From Paramecium tetraurelia (taxonomy: Eukaryota; Ciliophora; Oligohymenophorea; Peniculida; Parameciidae): a DNA stretch of 64,000 nt. Location: contig NW_001799400.1 of the NCBI RefSeq assembly GCF_000165425.1, positions 399,636 to 463,635 on the forward strand, written 5' to 3'. Shown here piece by piece: positions 34,613-47,571 of the stretch. Numbering within the stretch: the stretch's first letter is position 1; each line of letters opens with the position of its first letter. The notes beneath the pieces are model-generated. The model was not told the origin of the DNA. It made no database searches and saw nothing but the letters and a program-made list of their open reading frames with translations. Both the position numbers and the translations under genes were made by a program.

Positions 34613-37600
34613 TCATTTTTCATATTTTCTTCGAAAGCTTTCTAAATGTTTTGGAATGTTTCTTTAAAATAAGATAGGGAGTGGTATAGATTTGATGATA
34701 GCTTTTGAAAGCAGATATCTGTTGAATTAATAATATCCAAACGTAATTTAGAATGCTAAAACAAAGATAAACATCAAGATTCCTATTGAAATGATAAGGG
34801 TTTAATTGTCCTTAGTTAATTTATCTATAGTTTATGACGAGATATCTAAGAAGTATTGACTAAATTGACTTATCTGAAATTAAATGATATCGATTCCCCA
34901 TAACATATAAATCAGATATTCACTATCATCGAATATGCTTTCCAATGCAATAGCTTTCTCTAAGTAAGATTATTATCTAAATATTAATTAAGAGGCTCCT
35001 TCTACAAAAGATAGCACTTTAGATTAGAGATGAACAATTCCAGTTTAAAAAAGAGGAATAAATGTCTATTAGTACAGCCTATCATATAATAATTGAGTTT
35101 GCATATCACAACCTGTTAAAAGACATACATCTTAACCTAAAAGCTAATCTTATTGCGAAGCATTGAGTCCAGAATTGGATTGATCAGCAGTTAGAATCAG
35201 ACTTGTAAAATCTATCATCTTTAACCTTGAGATATCTTCTTAAATCAGTTCTTCATCTATTTCTAACAAATTCAAAATCTAAGTATTAGTTTATATGTTT
35301 CTCGTTTTGAGTTGATGACCTGGATCAGAATTATTAAGTTACGCGTAAGTTTCAAAATACTATTTTATTAAAAATAAGTCAAATCTATTAGCAGCTACTA
35401 TAAAATTCAACCTGTTTTCTTAAGCTAAAATGGCTCTATTGCTAATAGGTCCAATAGATTTGGTTATTTAAAGATAATAAAGTAGAAAAGCCATTACATA
35501 TGAGATAATGATTATTGAGACTATGACAATGGAAAAAATAGAGCAAAAGTTTGAATATTTAGAACTTTCTTAGATCTCTCTTTAATTAACCCTTTTTTTC
35601 TAAACAACTACAACTGTAGCTTTATTTTAGCTTTTTCTAATATCATCCAAAAAGCATTTAGGCAAGCTCAAAATTACACTATAATCTTTCTCTCTTAAGA
35701 AGATCCTGTTATATGACACCATACTTATTAATTAATCACATTAATGAATGATCTACACACAATCCTCCTTATCACACATTTAAAATAATTTGAGATAGAT
35801 TTTGATAGTGTGAACTACCTTCAGATAATTAATAATCAAAGCTGTCAATTACAAAATAAGAATTATAAAGAATCCAACAAATTAATAATTAACTATCTAA
35901 TCAAAATAATCATTCATCTCAGTGTTATAAACATGACAATCCTCTAGAGTTATATTAGCACTCTCACTGACATCAAAAAAGTTATAATAAATTTGTGATC
36001 TTGCAATTTAAGTTGGGTATGAATCATTTCTCCCAGATAAATAAGTTTAAGGTGAGGATGAAAATGTCTTATAAGACAAAAAGAATGATGAATGCATTAT
36101 CTGATAATAAGTAGAATAATCTTATACTGTTTGAGATATTTTGCTTTTCAAATCGAAATTGATAAAATAAATTGTAATAAGTTTAATTTAGCTTTTTGCA
36201 GCTATTTCTTTATAACTTGAATACATATCGTTGAGTCGAACACTTCCTTTTGCAATATGCTACCAGGCCATATATATTTTATCATATCTGGTAATATTTA
36301 TCTCATCATTATTGAATGGAATAATTGTGTCCTTTTATAATGGATAAAAATCTCTATAATAGATTACATGTCTAGATCCTGACATGGTTTAGCTATATGC
36401 ATCCAAAAAGTTTAAATCAGCTGTGATTTATGAAATGCAATCGGATTAAAGATATTTTTTATGTTAAAAAATGTTGGATATCAATATTATTATTATTAAA
36501 AATACAACAATTTACAAGAGAAAATGAGCAATTAAATTTTTGATTGCTTTTGGTAAAAGAGTATCATTGATAAACAAAACTATTTTTTCTATTTGTTCAT
36601 TGATTTCATTTGAGCTATGCTTTGTGGCAGTATTTGTCAATTCAGCTACCAATTCAATCTATTCATTTAAATCTTCTCCATCATTTGAGAGTATAAGATT
36701 ACTTTAATTAGGTCTAGTCTATTCTATGACTGCTTATTATCTTCTTAAAATATCAGAAAGTGCTGGTGTTCTTACAATTTATTAAGTTGGTGATTAAGTA
36801 ACTTTCGGATCTTCCAAAAAATCAATTTCAATTACAAAATATAGAAATTGACAGGTTTGATCTTTTACCAAATAAGACAGAACCTTTTAGACAACACTAA
36901 ATTCAATAGGATATAATTTTGAAATTTATGAATTAATGTTTAAGATGCTAGTATTAATATCTTTTAAAGTATTCATCATTTATTTATTAGTATATTTTTT
37001 GGTTGATAATGATTAAGATGTTCTGTATTGATTATGTTTTTAAGAAGGTACTGATAACACTCCTATTTCTCTCTAACATATCATATCCTATTTAATTATC
37101 CTTTTCTTATTTTACATAGTTAATACTCTATAATATTCTTCTAAAATTTAGGACATAGAAGGGATTAACTCTTAAATAGCAACTTATTCATAAATTTCTT
37201 CAGGTATAACTAAATCGACATTGGTATTATTTTTATAAAAGTATTTATGATTGATTCTCTCGTAGATGTTTCTGGTTATTCCAAAAATTAAAAAATCAGA
37301 ATCAACCAATATATATCCTCTTTTGTTAAAATCAATTTCCCTTTTTTCATATTTCACCATTTTCAATAAATGTCCAATAATCCAAAATTAATATTAATCA
37401 TTAGAATATGGAAATAATGCTGTAAGACATATATTAACTTTTTCAATCAAGTTGTCTGAGTTCAGAATAAACTATTCAGAATTCGCATACAATCTATTTG
37501 TCTTTCCTAATTATAAGTAAGATTCGATCAAACCATTATGTATTCTACCAAGTTTTATCGGCAACAATTATTCTATTTTGGTTAAGGGAACATTTAAATT

Positions 37601-39600
37601 TTAATATCCAAAAAATTCACAAAATTAATCATTTATCTTTTGTGTAATGTATCCCAGAGTTTAAGACTGTACATTAGAAACTATTGATAAGGCTTGCCCA
37701 TTTAAAAAGTATAAATTATTGAATTATTAGCCTTTTGAGATAGTTTGTTCCTTTACTTAACACTCAATTTATTAAGCTAACCTTAAACAACTATTAATAT
37801 CTTCCATGCAGACTATTGAGACTGCTAGTTTTATTTTTTAGATTAGAATAGAATCAATAGCTGGAATTTCTCTTTGATTTTAAAACTTTAGGAATTCATT
37901 TTTCAAAATTTCAGTTTTATTTCTTATCTATTATGAAAATTAAATGATTTTATCAAAGGAAATTAAATGATTCATTTTTTATGACCACAATTATTTTTAA
38001 CAAAGGAGCAAATCAACCATTCGTTTAACAATTTCATCTTCAAAATTATAAAATAGATTAAAATCCTATAAAGTTCTAAATTCCAAGGATCCAATTTATA
38101 TACCTGCTCTATTATGGTTTTCGATTTCAATTTTATTCAAAAGTTGTATTTAGTTTGTTAAATTAATAAAAAATTAAGGCATACTCCCTGATTACATTTT
38201 TTTAAATGTGTAAACAACGTCTTAGATAATTTTATATGATAAGACTGAGTTTTCTCTGTATTTTTATAAGAAAGTTACAAATTTAATTGTAAGTTGCTCA
38301 AAGTATTAAAATTAATTAGGATTTTGCAAAATTGATTTAATCATTTTTTAAAACTAATGTTACACCCAAACGTAAATCTATGGTGTGTTAAGTTGATTTT
38401 AACCAAAAATAAACTTATTCAACTTTTACTTACAAGGGCATGATACATCATTACAATTTTTACAATGAATCGCTAAATACTTTAGAAATAAATAGTAATC
38501 TCGTTTATGAATACTCTCTAAATGGCATAATTCACAAATGAACTCTAATGGATGTTCACTATTTTTACAAAATTTAGATTTTAAATATATTTTGCATTCT
38601 CTATCAATGTAATTGTCATAGAGTGTTTGATTGATCCCAAAAATCAACTATAATAGATATATGAATTACAGGAACACAAATGCAAAACGTTATAAATATG
38701 TGACCATCACTTAAGTCAGAAAATATCCACACAGCTACCAAAATTTCGAATAACCATGCGCACCACAGGCATTTGCTAAAAAAGATTGTTTCTTATTAAA
38801 AACCAAAAGGAATGTTAAAATATGTATCAAAAGCGATAACAATAATTATGAGATTGAATATTGCATGTATTACTATATTGTAGTTAGTATACATTTCCTT
38901 CCAAAAAGATGCCATCTATAACGACATATGCAATATGATTGTCATCAGATTAAAATAGCTAAATTTTCTCATCAAATCTCCTTAGACAAATTCATAATTT
39001 CTAAAACAGTATAATGATAAAAAACCTGAAAGGATAACGAGTACTTAGCCTATGATACTAATTACCAAAAAGTGAGGTGAAATCAAAGAGAAACAGTGTT
39101 CAGGGTCGAGATTACCATGTTAAGCCAAATATGCCAATCGACCACAAGTCAATACTCCAATCATGCATTCATGAAAAGGTGTTAAAAAATACCATTAAAA
39201 GTTCTTAAAGTAAAATCTTATAAATCTATTAACAAAGTTATTTGGGGGGAATGGCTAGTATAGGATTTTATATTACTTTGTAAGCAATTTAAAAAATTAT
39301 TACTGCATAAATAGAACACATCGTACCGAAAACACAATAGTAAATTGCTTTTGTAAAGGGGTCATAATGTATAACTATCATCATAAATGGAATAGAGGAA
39401 TATTATCCTATTTGAGCCAAATAATCATTCTCATAAAATACGATGGATTTGCTTTCAAATTAACTATATAGGTAACCAAGCAATTAAATATAATAAAAGA
39501 CAATCATGCCCAAATTGCCATAATCTATTTAAGCTTTTCTTCTTTCAGTGTTACATCCAATTGTTAAAAAGAAGGAAATTAGTTTAGAAAAATGTTTCAT
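34613..39600 (-). CDS. Large TmcB/TmcC-like PAS membrane protein, paralogue B (about 1,640 aa)
   Basis: Start MKHFSKLISFFLTIGCNTER. About ten N-terminal helices (MIVFYYIQLLGYLYS, FLVISIIGQVLVILSGFLSL, LWCAWLFEILVAVWIF) with introns of 22 nt at about 39267-39288 and 38648-38669. Then Cys motifs ECKIYL, ICELCHLESIHKRDYY and NCNDVSCPCK; a helical region; a PAS-like fold (LGYITQKINDQFCEFFGYQN, LLPIKLGRIHNGLI); a second membrane part with MSGSRHVIYYRDFYP; and a C-terminal helix (LIISIGILMFIFVLAFQ) ending PLPILFQRNIPKHLESFRRK. Probably a plasma- or ciliary-membrane sensor. It is 114 bp upstream of paralogue A in the same orientation, a tandem duplicate. Confidence 0.85.
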
Positions 39601-41319
39601 TAATCTTAAATTATTATATATATAAACATATCAAGAATCTGTAAATAAGTTAAATCAACAATTTCATCAGTTATTTATATGCGAGCTTTATTAGTTTTTT
39701 AAACAATAATATCATTAACTAAATTATTTATAACTATGGCCAAATTTTAGGGAAATTAAGAATTAATCATTTAATTATTCAAGTTTTATTATTAAAGTTG
39801 GCAAAAAGATCAATTTTTTTTTGCACAAATTTGAAATTTTACGATTTATACTCAAATAATAATTGATATGAACATTATAAAGCTTTTTATCATAGTTTAG
39901 GATGAAATATTTGAATTGTTAAATTGAATTTTTTTTAGTTCAGTATATAATTATTACTCACTGTCATACATTACATACACTTTTAATGAAGATCTAAAAT
40001 CAATTAAATATTCAAATATCTAATTACTAGCCTAGTACTTCATAAATACACCAGCATCAGTATAACATTGTTTCTATTAGGACTTTAATTCTAGGAGTAT
40101 CGGTTTCCTTTTTCTACTGTTATTAGCATTTCATTTAAAAAGAAAATCTTTAATTTGATTCATAGCGTTTGTAAAATATCTCAATACTTCATATAATCTT
40201 CCGTTTTGATAGATCAAGTCTTTATATCCGAATAAAGATATCAATATTTAAGTTAGATATTTTCCTTAAGTGACTATTGATGTTATCCCTATTTAACATA
40301 TTAGGAATTTTATAAATTATTATTACTTGATATTATTTAGATGATTATTTGATGTAAAATTTCGAAATTATTAAAAATGTTTATATAATTTCAATTTTGA
40401 AGCTTTATTTTAATAATGTGTTATAAATGACCAAGTTGGAACTTAAATTCTATTTTCAAAATAGATAAGAATTAAATAACATTAAGAAAGCATGTTCTCA
40501 AATATGAAATATGGTTAATTAGGTTTTTGAAGCATTCGCTCTCTAAAAATGCTTTCTTTAAATTAGGTTTTCTAATTCTAATTTTAAATTGTTATAACGA
40601 ATTATGGCTTACAATTTGATTGAAATATAACCTATTTATCTGTTTTATTTTACTTAAAATACATAACATTGTAATATATTTCCGCTTAGATGGAATTAAC
40701 AACATACCAAGTATTAGATGTTTAGATTTTTCAAAATTATTTCCAATTTGAATTGTTTTATTCTTTAAATTTGAAGATCAATCAGATATTTTTAATCTTG
40801 TAATGAATAACTTATTATATTTTAAAAACATAATTAAATAAAATTGCTGTTGTGTATTGCCCAGTCTGAATTTCTTATTATTCTCTGATATATTTATTAA
40901 TTGATCCCTAAATTATATTAGTCCTTAATTCGGCATACGATAATAGCTTATTAAAAATATTATTGGACACTTCAACATTCACACATTCTATCGTTTTCTT
41001 AATTTGTTCGAATAACAAATATCATTCAATCTTAAGCAACTCTCCTATATTGGTAATGCTTATTCTGCATAAATCACTTATGAGAGGATTGAAATGACAT
41101 ATTTGGGTGTTATCTAAAACTTTAGGGTTTTTTGGTAAGGTTATTATAAGGAATGTTACTATTGTATTGACTTATTTCTGATAAACTACAGTTTGATTTT
41201 GTCTGTAAAACTAAATAATACAACTATTATTATAGTTTAATTTACTCATTTATTTTTGCATTTATAATTATAATATTGTAATGAAACTGCACAAAAAAAA
41301 TATATTAATTCGTTCTAGC
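39601..41319. other. Long spacer with broken minus-strand frames
   Basis: 1.7 kb without a resolvable gene. Minus-strand open pieces are present at about 40430-40800 (NNFEKSKHLILGMLLIPSKR; LKKAFLESECFKNLINHISY) and 40810-41090 (CHFNPLISDLCRISITNIGE, then TGA, then FEQIKKTIECVNVEVSNNIF). One short piece (TWYVVNSI, near 40700) resembles LWYVVDSM of neighbouring paralogue A, so a decayed third copy is possible but not shown. Confidence 0.35.
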
Positions 41320-43438
41320 ATGCATTCTCCATCAAATTTTGATTCGAAACCCTCAACCCAAATTCCTAGATAGAGATCTGTCAATTAATTTGAAGAGGCT
41401 GATCCTATTTCAAAAGGTATTAGGAAAACTATATTTATGAGATAGAAAAATTATAAAAATGAGGAATGTTGTAGACTTAGGAGATGCAACTGAATCTGTT
41501 CATAAATCCTCATCTAAACAAAGGAGAAGATAAAGCAAAGATGAATAGGATTAACTACTTGAATAATTAGATCAATGGCATGAATAAGTGATTTCAAAGA
41601 AAAAAGCATTTGCATTTGAATAAGTTAAGTAAAATGATAACAAATTCATGGAGAACGAATTCTCTAGCGAGGGAGGACCTTAAATAAATTAAACCATTAT
41701 CAATTCTATACTCAAACCATAAGATAAATAATAGTTGAAGAACTTGTCATTAGAAGATGAATAGAACTCCAATGTTTAAGTGAAATTTTAATAGTTAAGA
41801 TCACACAAGGATTCTAATCCAGTCTTAAAAACTCTAGATTAAGTTAGGATAGAAATGAATAAACATATCTTAAACTCATTATTATTATAAAAAGTTACAA
41901 AGAAGTTGGATGATTTGTAAATTAGCAGAAAAGGCAAATCAAATTGGAACCATTAAAAAATGGATGAAGAAACAACCCAAGTAGTTAGAGATTAATCATA
42001 AGCATTAAAAAATTCAACCCTCAATAATTTTAAAGGATTAACTGAATATTTTAGTAATCCTTCTTAATACATCGATTACGATATAGTCTTATCTAAGGCT
42101 AAATATTACAGTAATCGACCTCCAAATTAGTTTTCGGTGGAAATTGTATAAACTGGATAATAAACTTCTTAGACAGCTAAATAATTAATGGAATCATTTT
42201 CATAATTCTAGATTTAAATAAAAGAAAATAAATAAGTCCTTTATTAAATGAGATTAGATAATAATAGATTAGTGTAAAAGGCAACCGCAAAAGAAGATGA
42301 AATAAGCGAAATAAGAAGGAAATATTATGGGAAAGAGGAAAAAGCTAGATTAGGATATGTTTCTGAGTAAGAAGGAAAAAAAAGAAATATGATGGAGATT
42401 TTAGAAAAAATTAGATAGTAGAGAGATGTAGAAATTAGAAATATTCAAAAATTTATCTCATAAATAAAAGATGAAATGCATAGAAATACTGAGAAACAGG
42501 AGATAATCTAGAAAGATTTAGATGAATTAAGGTAAAAAAAGAGAAGGTGCAAGATGCTATTGAAGGATATATTCTTAAAGCAACTTTAAGAGGCAAATGA
42601 ATCTTTGATGCCTGAAGGATTAGTTTAAATAATTAAACAAATGAAAAAAATTAATGAAAACGCTAAAGTCGAACAATTTCCAAGATATTTAGATGATTAA
42701 TCAAGACAGTATCTTCTTTAGGCTGCATAATTAGAAATATAAATAGAAGATACTAGGTCTCAATCTTAAAAATAAAATCATAACATTACTAATTTAAAAA
42801 GTACTCAATCTTAGTAATGTTTATTCTAAACATAACCAGTGAGTGTTTCTCAACTGAAAAGCCAAGTGAAGACAATGCTTAAAAGAAGTGGAGTTTCCAT
42901 AAAAAAACCAGTGTTTGTTTAAGGTATAGATCCTATGAATCCTTCATCATTTGCTCATGTAATTAAATGGGAAAACCAAGAATTAGAATCTATCAAATTG
43001 CAGGATTCAGAAGAAACCCATTTTAAATTATAAAATATGCCTAGTGAAGGCAATCTAAATTTTAAAGATTTTAATCAAAAATTAGTTTAATTTTAGCAAT
43101 AATTAGAATAACTTCAAAAGGAAGAATAGAAAAGAGTACTAAAACTATATTAAAATAAAAGACATTTATCAGATGTTCAAGAATTGAAATTAGTTTTATA
43201 CTCTTTATTCGGATAAGTGATAGGAGATTAGGTATGGTATGAGTTTGTTATTGAATGGACTGAGTAAAAATCCTTAAATCCTCAGTCAATATTGATGAAA
43301 GATTCAGAATTAAAAGCAAACGATAAAGGATAAAGTTAAAAGTAGATAAATGAAAAAATAAAATAAAGAATAGCTAATACTTATCGTAAATTATAATAAA
43401 GTAATGAAATTGAATATAATTTTAATATGCTAGATTGA
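41320..43438 (+). CDS. Gln-rich coiled-coil protein (697 aa), one intron
   Basis: MHSPSNFDSKPSTQIPRQRS, a 25-nt intron (41417-41441), then an uninterrupted frame to TGA at 43436. An upstream in-frame ATG at 41281 is possible but lies in an A-rich leader. N-terminal half is hydrophilic and disordered; 42290-42560 is strongly helical (EEKARLGYVSEQEGKKRNMM, KDEMHRNTEKQEIIQKDLDE). The C-terminus has a possibly folded patch (LKLVLYSLFGQVIGDQVWYE). No family recognised; cytoskeletal scaffold would be a guess. Confidence 0.8.
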
Positions 43439-43453
43439 TTCTTATATTATTTT

Positions 43454-44386
43454 TCAAATAATTAATAAAAATGGTCTGATTTTTTATAAAGCGACTTTCT
43501 CATCAACTAAAACAACCTCTTTGTGTTAGCCATTATGAGTTATTTCAGCTTATAATTAAATATTATTGGATACCTCTCAAATCATAGAAATAGAATGGCT
43601 CTCCAATTTAATATCTGTATTTTCCTGGGACAGGCATAGTCTTAAATTTCAAATTCATAACTGCACCTGTTTCAACATCAGCCATTTTGAAATGTCCTGT
43701 AGTCATTGAAGTGTCAGTGTTAAAGAATTGCCAAAACTTACGAGTTATTTTTAATCAATACCTTATTTTTGAATTCTGGGAACTTTTCAGGACATGGATA
43801 TCCACGATCATATTCGCAATCGTAATCTAATACATGAATAGTTTCTTCTTTAAAGAGAGCGTTAATCTCATTATTCTTATAGAGCATATCCCTAAGATAA
43901 GTTTCCTTAAAATCGGGATCACCACATTTATCTCTTGCTCTCACATATAGCATGGCTAATGGCAAAACAGTTAAAACCTATTTTTAATTGAAATTCGTTA
44001 CTTTGAATCCAAAGGCTAAAGGATAAAATTGATAAAAGAAGAGACTGAATGCAGGCAAGAAGTAAACATTAAATTTATCAAATAATCTATGTCTTCTTTC
44101 AATTAAACATGAAAAATTAGGGACCTAAAATTGAGGTTGTAAATCTTACATGTCTGTGCAATACATCCTAAATCCATGCCCATCCAAGTGGTACTGATTC
44201 CCAGTTATCTTTGGGGGTTTTTACGTATGTATGCTCTTGATTAATATCTCTTGGGTATGTATAATAAGCATTCTTAAATTTGTATTGCCATCTCTTATTG
44301 TATGGGTTTGAAGATTGCCACACAATCTTGTTGTATTGTGAACGATGCACTAATTACTACACTGTTTTGCTCTTAATAATTTACAT
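43454..44386 (-). CDS. Probable mitochondrial protein, unknown (285 aa), 3 introns
   Basis: The first ATG in frame gives MQIIKSKTVQQLVHRSQYNK, a basic, acid-free leader consistent with a mitochondrial presequence. Body: YNKRWQYKFKNAYYTYPRDI, LGWAWIQDVLHRH, one hydrophobic stretch (VYFLPAFSLFFYQFYPLAFG), DYDCEYDRGYPCPEKFPEF and a beta-rich end (VETGAVMNLKFKTMPVPGKY). Introns 44125-44149, 43737-43761 and 43549-43573 are each 25 nt. It looks like a ciliate-specific subunit of a respiratory or ribosomal complex, but I cannot assign it. Its stop is 15 bp from the convergent coiled-coil gene. Confidence 0.72.
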
Positions 44387-44680
44387 TATTTATATCTTTT
44401 AATTAGCAATATAAACTTAAAATATAATTATCTTTAAAATTCTCCTCCACATCCCCAATTTCTTTAACAATCCTCAATTGAATATCAAATTCTTGTGGAA
44501 ATCAAACATTATATTTGAGATTCCATATTATGTTAAATTATTGCTCTTTGATATCTTCAATTGAAGTACTAAGGCTTCATCGTTGTATAATAGAATCTTA
44601 ATTGCTTATGGAGTAATTAAGTTAATTAGTGTTCAAATATTAAAGATATATATATATATTTCAAAAGTCCTTAATTTATT
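44387..44680. other. Spacer, no gene seen
   Basis: 294 bp with a TATATATATA run near 44648-44660. No coding frame. Confidence 0.35.
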
Positions 44681-45558
44681 TCAGCTGTTTGTTCGATAGT
44701 AAATTATTGGTTGTGTTTAGATAATTTTTGTAACTTGCCTTCCATTAATCTAACGATTGAAAACATTCAATGGAGACGCAGATCCCATAACAAGTTTTGT
44801 TTGCACTTACTTTTTGGTCTGCAAAGGGGACTGATGCAAACAACAAGTCATTGATTGATTTGGTTTTAGAATTGACTCTTTATTTGTATCTCTATTACTA
44901 GATATGAATTGTTGTAATAGTTCAGTATCATCATTTTATTCTTTATTTTCCTTTTGTTTTTTTGGACAGAAGATTGACATGACAAAGGATTCCACTTATT
45001 TATTAATAACATCAAAATTGATGTTAATTTTAATCTTTTCAGATATGCCATTAATAATGTTTTTATACTCTTCAATAATTTCATTAGGGATCAATTAATT
45101 CATTAATTTATAGGCTTCAAACTTTGAATTAATATTCTAAACAACTTCAATCTCATTGTTCATCATCTTTTGGATTTAATCCTTGTTAATTTAAACCAGT
45201 TTTTATTGAAGTTCATTAATCAAAGAGATAATTTAGTTTTTAATTTGAAGAAAGTAATTTTCATATGGCTTTTAAATTGCTTTAAATAGTTCTTAACTTT
45301 AATTCATCAATTCTTCTGCTTTTTTAATATTTTCTTCAATCAAAAGCTCGTAATTCTCAATTTCTTTCATTTGACTAACATGTTTGGTATGCATTTTGAT
45401 AACACAATGTGCACATGCTTTTTGCAACCTATATGGACAATCATTATCTACACATATAAACTTATATTAATTATTTTCATGGCCTGGTAGTTTGCAAATA
45501 TTAGTCTTTTCTATTTATACTTGGAATGATTATTGCTAGCTGACTAATTATTCCTCAT
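44681..45558 (-). CDS. B-box-like zinc-binding coiled-coil protein (about 280 aa), 5' end unresolved
   Basis: Coding frame is secure from 45520 to TGA at 44681: IEKTNICKLPGHENNQYKFI, then a zinc-binding block CVDNDCPYRLQKACAHCVIK with MHTKHV, followed by about 180 helical residues (EIENYELLIEENIKKAEELM, KIKINI) and a basic tail. This module (CKLPGHENNxY...C...C..H) opens a large Paramecium family usually followed by WD40 repeats; here no WD40 follows. The only near ATG (45558) is in another frame and no GT-AG intron of suitable length joins it, so the true start, or an error, remains open. Confidence 0.65.
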
Positions 45559-45561
45559 TTT

Positions 45562-45992
45562 TCAATCTATTTATGGGAGAAAAGGTTTGATCATTAGAGT
45601 TCCTTTTGGTTATAGGTGAAAAGGATGAGATCTTTCATTTATTGATGCCAATTGCAGCCATTCATCTTTATCCTAAATTCCTTTTTCGATTTAATCTTCT
45701 AAAAAAGTCTTGGTATTAGGTTTCTCCTTATTTTTGATGAAGGAATTGTGTTGTTCTTTTAATTTTTAGGTGATTGTGTATTCTGAGATTGATCTTTGGC
45801 TCTGAATATAGTTTAATGAAATACTAGATTCTTCTTATTGGAATCAACGATCTAACCCCAAGTAGATTCCTTTTCTTCAAAGGCTTGTTTAATATGATTG
45901 CGTAAACCCAATTGATTCCAGAGTTCACGTGAAGACTTCTTTGGCTTAATCATATTCGTTAAATTAATATAATGCTTATCGATACTACTCAT
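45562..45992 (-). CDS. Small hypothetical protein (135 aa), one intron
   Basis: MSSIDKHYINLTNMIKPKKS opens a basic protein with a 23-nt intron (45802-45824) and ends TLMIKPFLPQID. Helical middle part (RELWNQLGLRNHIKQAFEEK). The ATG lies inside the start region of SEH1 on the other strand; the next Met (at 45953, MIKPKKSSREL) would remove that overlap. No domain. Confidence 0.65.
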
Positions 45993-47069
45993 TAGGATAT
46001 TATTCATGATATAGCTTTTAATTTCGACGGAAATCGATTTGCAACAGCTTCCAGCGATCAAACAATGAGAGTTTACAACAAAGTAAATGGGTAACGAAAT
46101 ATATTTAATGATTTAAATAGGAAATGGGAAAAGAGTGCCGAATGCAAATGTCATGATGGTCCAATCTGGAAGATTAGATGGGCTGATCCTAAATTTGGAT
46201 AATTGATAGCTACTTGTAGTTAAGACAAAGGTGTTTGTGTTTGGGAAGAAAAGAAATTCTTACAAGAAAATCCATCAGGATAGAAATAAATAATTATATA
46301 ATGGAAACAGAGAATATTAATTTTAGAGAGCAAGGAAGCAGTGGCTGACATATAATTTGGTTCAAAATCGAATGGCTTATTATTGGCAATAGCGTATGTC
46401 GATGGGAAATTACAAATTCATAGAGTTTATGAGCAGAATTAATTCATCAAGGAAGGTGAAGACATTTAGATAATGACCTATGGGTTGAGAGCAATATCAT
46501 GGAATCATGCTCCATTAGAAAGGGAGATGCTGGTAGCTGCAGGTAATGCAGAGCAATAAAAGTATTTAAGTAAAATAAAAATGGACCACTTTAATGAAGT
46601 AAAAACTATGGCAATTTGGATGTTGGAATATGAGAATCAAAAATTTGGAATGAAGAAGATTTATGAATTTGATGAGGAGAAAACTATAAATGATGTTCAA
46701 TGGGCAAATCAAAATGGGAAGAGCTTTCATTTAATTGCATCTGCTAGTGCTGAAGGAGTTAAAATATGGTAGATTAAGATAATCAAAGAGAGTCAAGTTG
46801 AAAAAATGAAAGTCTTTAATATCAATCGAGAAACTAAACCCAATTATCATGCTTATAGAGTCTCTTGGAATATTTTGGCTAATCTTTTAGCAGTATCTTG
46901 TGAAAGCAAAAAGATGGATGAAAATTAAGCCTTTGTTACTTCTAGAGAGGTTAGAATTTATTAAAATTAAAATGGGAGCTGGGTTGCAAAAGGAATCATT
47001 TAGGAAGCCAATTTTATAAGAGATAGTATATCACTGCAACATTTTACAACTAATGGATTGATTTCTTGA
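45972..47069 (+). CDS. SEH1: Nucleoporin SEH1 (WD40), 355 aa
   Basis: WD40 propeller subunit of the nuclear-pore Y complex and of the GATOR/SEA complex. Start MLIDTTHQDIIHDIAFNFDG aligns with the SEH1 N-terminus (HKDLIHDVSFDFHG); next NRFATASSDQTMRVYN, KSAECKCHDGPIWKIRWADP, KFGQLIATCSQDKGVCVWEE, GLRAISWNHAP and YHAYRVSWNILANLLAVSCE all align with SEH1 blades. One 30-nt intron (46097-46126 region) rejoins NKVNG to KWEKS. Length matches the family. 5' end overlaps the divergent small gene; 3' end overlaps the convergent mS41-like gene by 39 nt. Confidence 0.93.
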
Positions 47070-47571
47070 GATTATCTTTAGAGTTTTAATTTAATTTTTC
47101 TAGTAATTAATGATGCCCCTAATTGTCTGTTTGCTCATAAAACCTATATGATAATATAAACTCATTTTTTTGTTGCCTTTTTCTTAGGTATTCGTGACTG
47201 ATGTTCTCCTTTCTAAATATTCAAATGTAAGTACTCCTCTACGTAATTACTCTTTGATTGAAAATATATATTTTCTCACCTTTGGAGGTATGCCCTTCTC
47301 TTTCATTTATATCTACATATAAATAACAAAGTACTCTATCTGCTTCAAATAATTCAGTCAGCTTTTCAAATTTATCTCCATAATCGGAGCAGCCCTTTCC
47401 GATTCTTAACATGAATTGTTCGACTGGCCAATCTGGTATGGCTAAGTTGTATCCTGGTGGTGGAAATATTGGAGTAATTGTTCTCCTTCTCATAGCAGGC
47501 TACTATAGCAAAGTTGTCTTGAAGAATCTGCTAACAAAATTTAATTGCTAATTTCTCAATATAGAAATCAT
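47031..47571 (-). CDS. Mitochondrial ribosomal protein mS41-like (IGR motif), 170 aa
   Basis: Start MISILRNQQLNFVSRFFKTT is a good mitochondrial presequence. The mature part has IFPPPGYNLAIPDWPVEQFM, LRIGKGCSDYGDKFEKLTEL, then REGHTSKEQLRRGVLTFEYL, matching the IGR-type fold of the small-subunit protein mS41 (yeast Fyv4). Intron 47252-47279 (28 nt). A later start (MRRRTITPIF at 47493) would lose the presequence. The C-terminal 40 residues run into the 3' end of SEH1 and are less certain. Its first ATG overlaps the TGA of the CFAP77-like gene. Confidence 0.75.
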
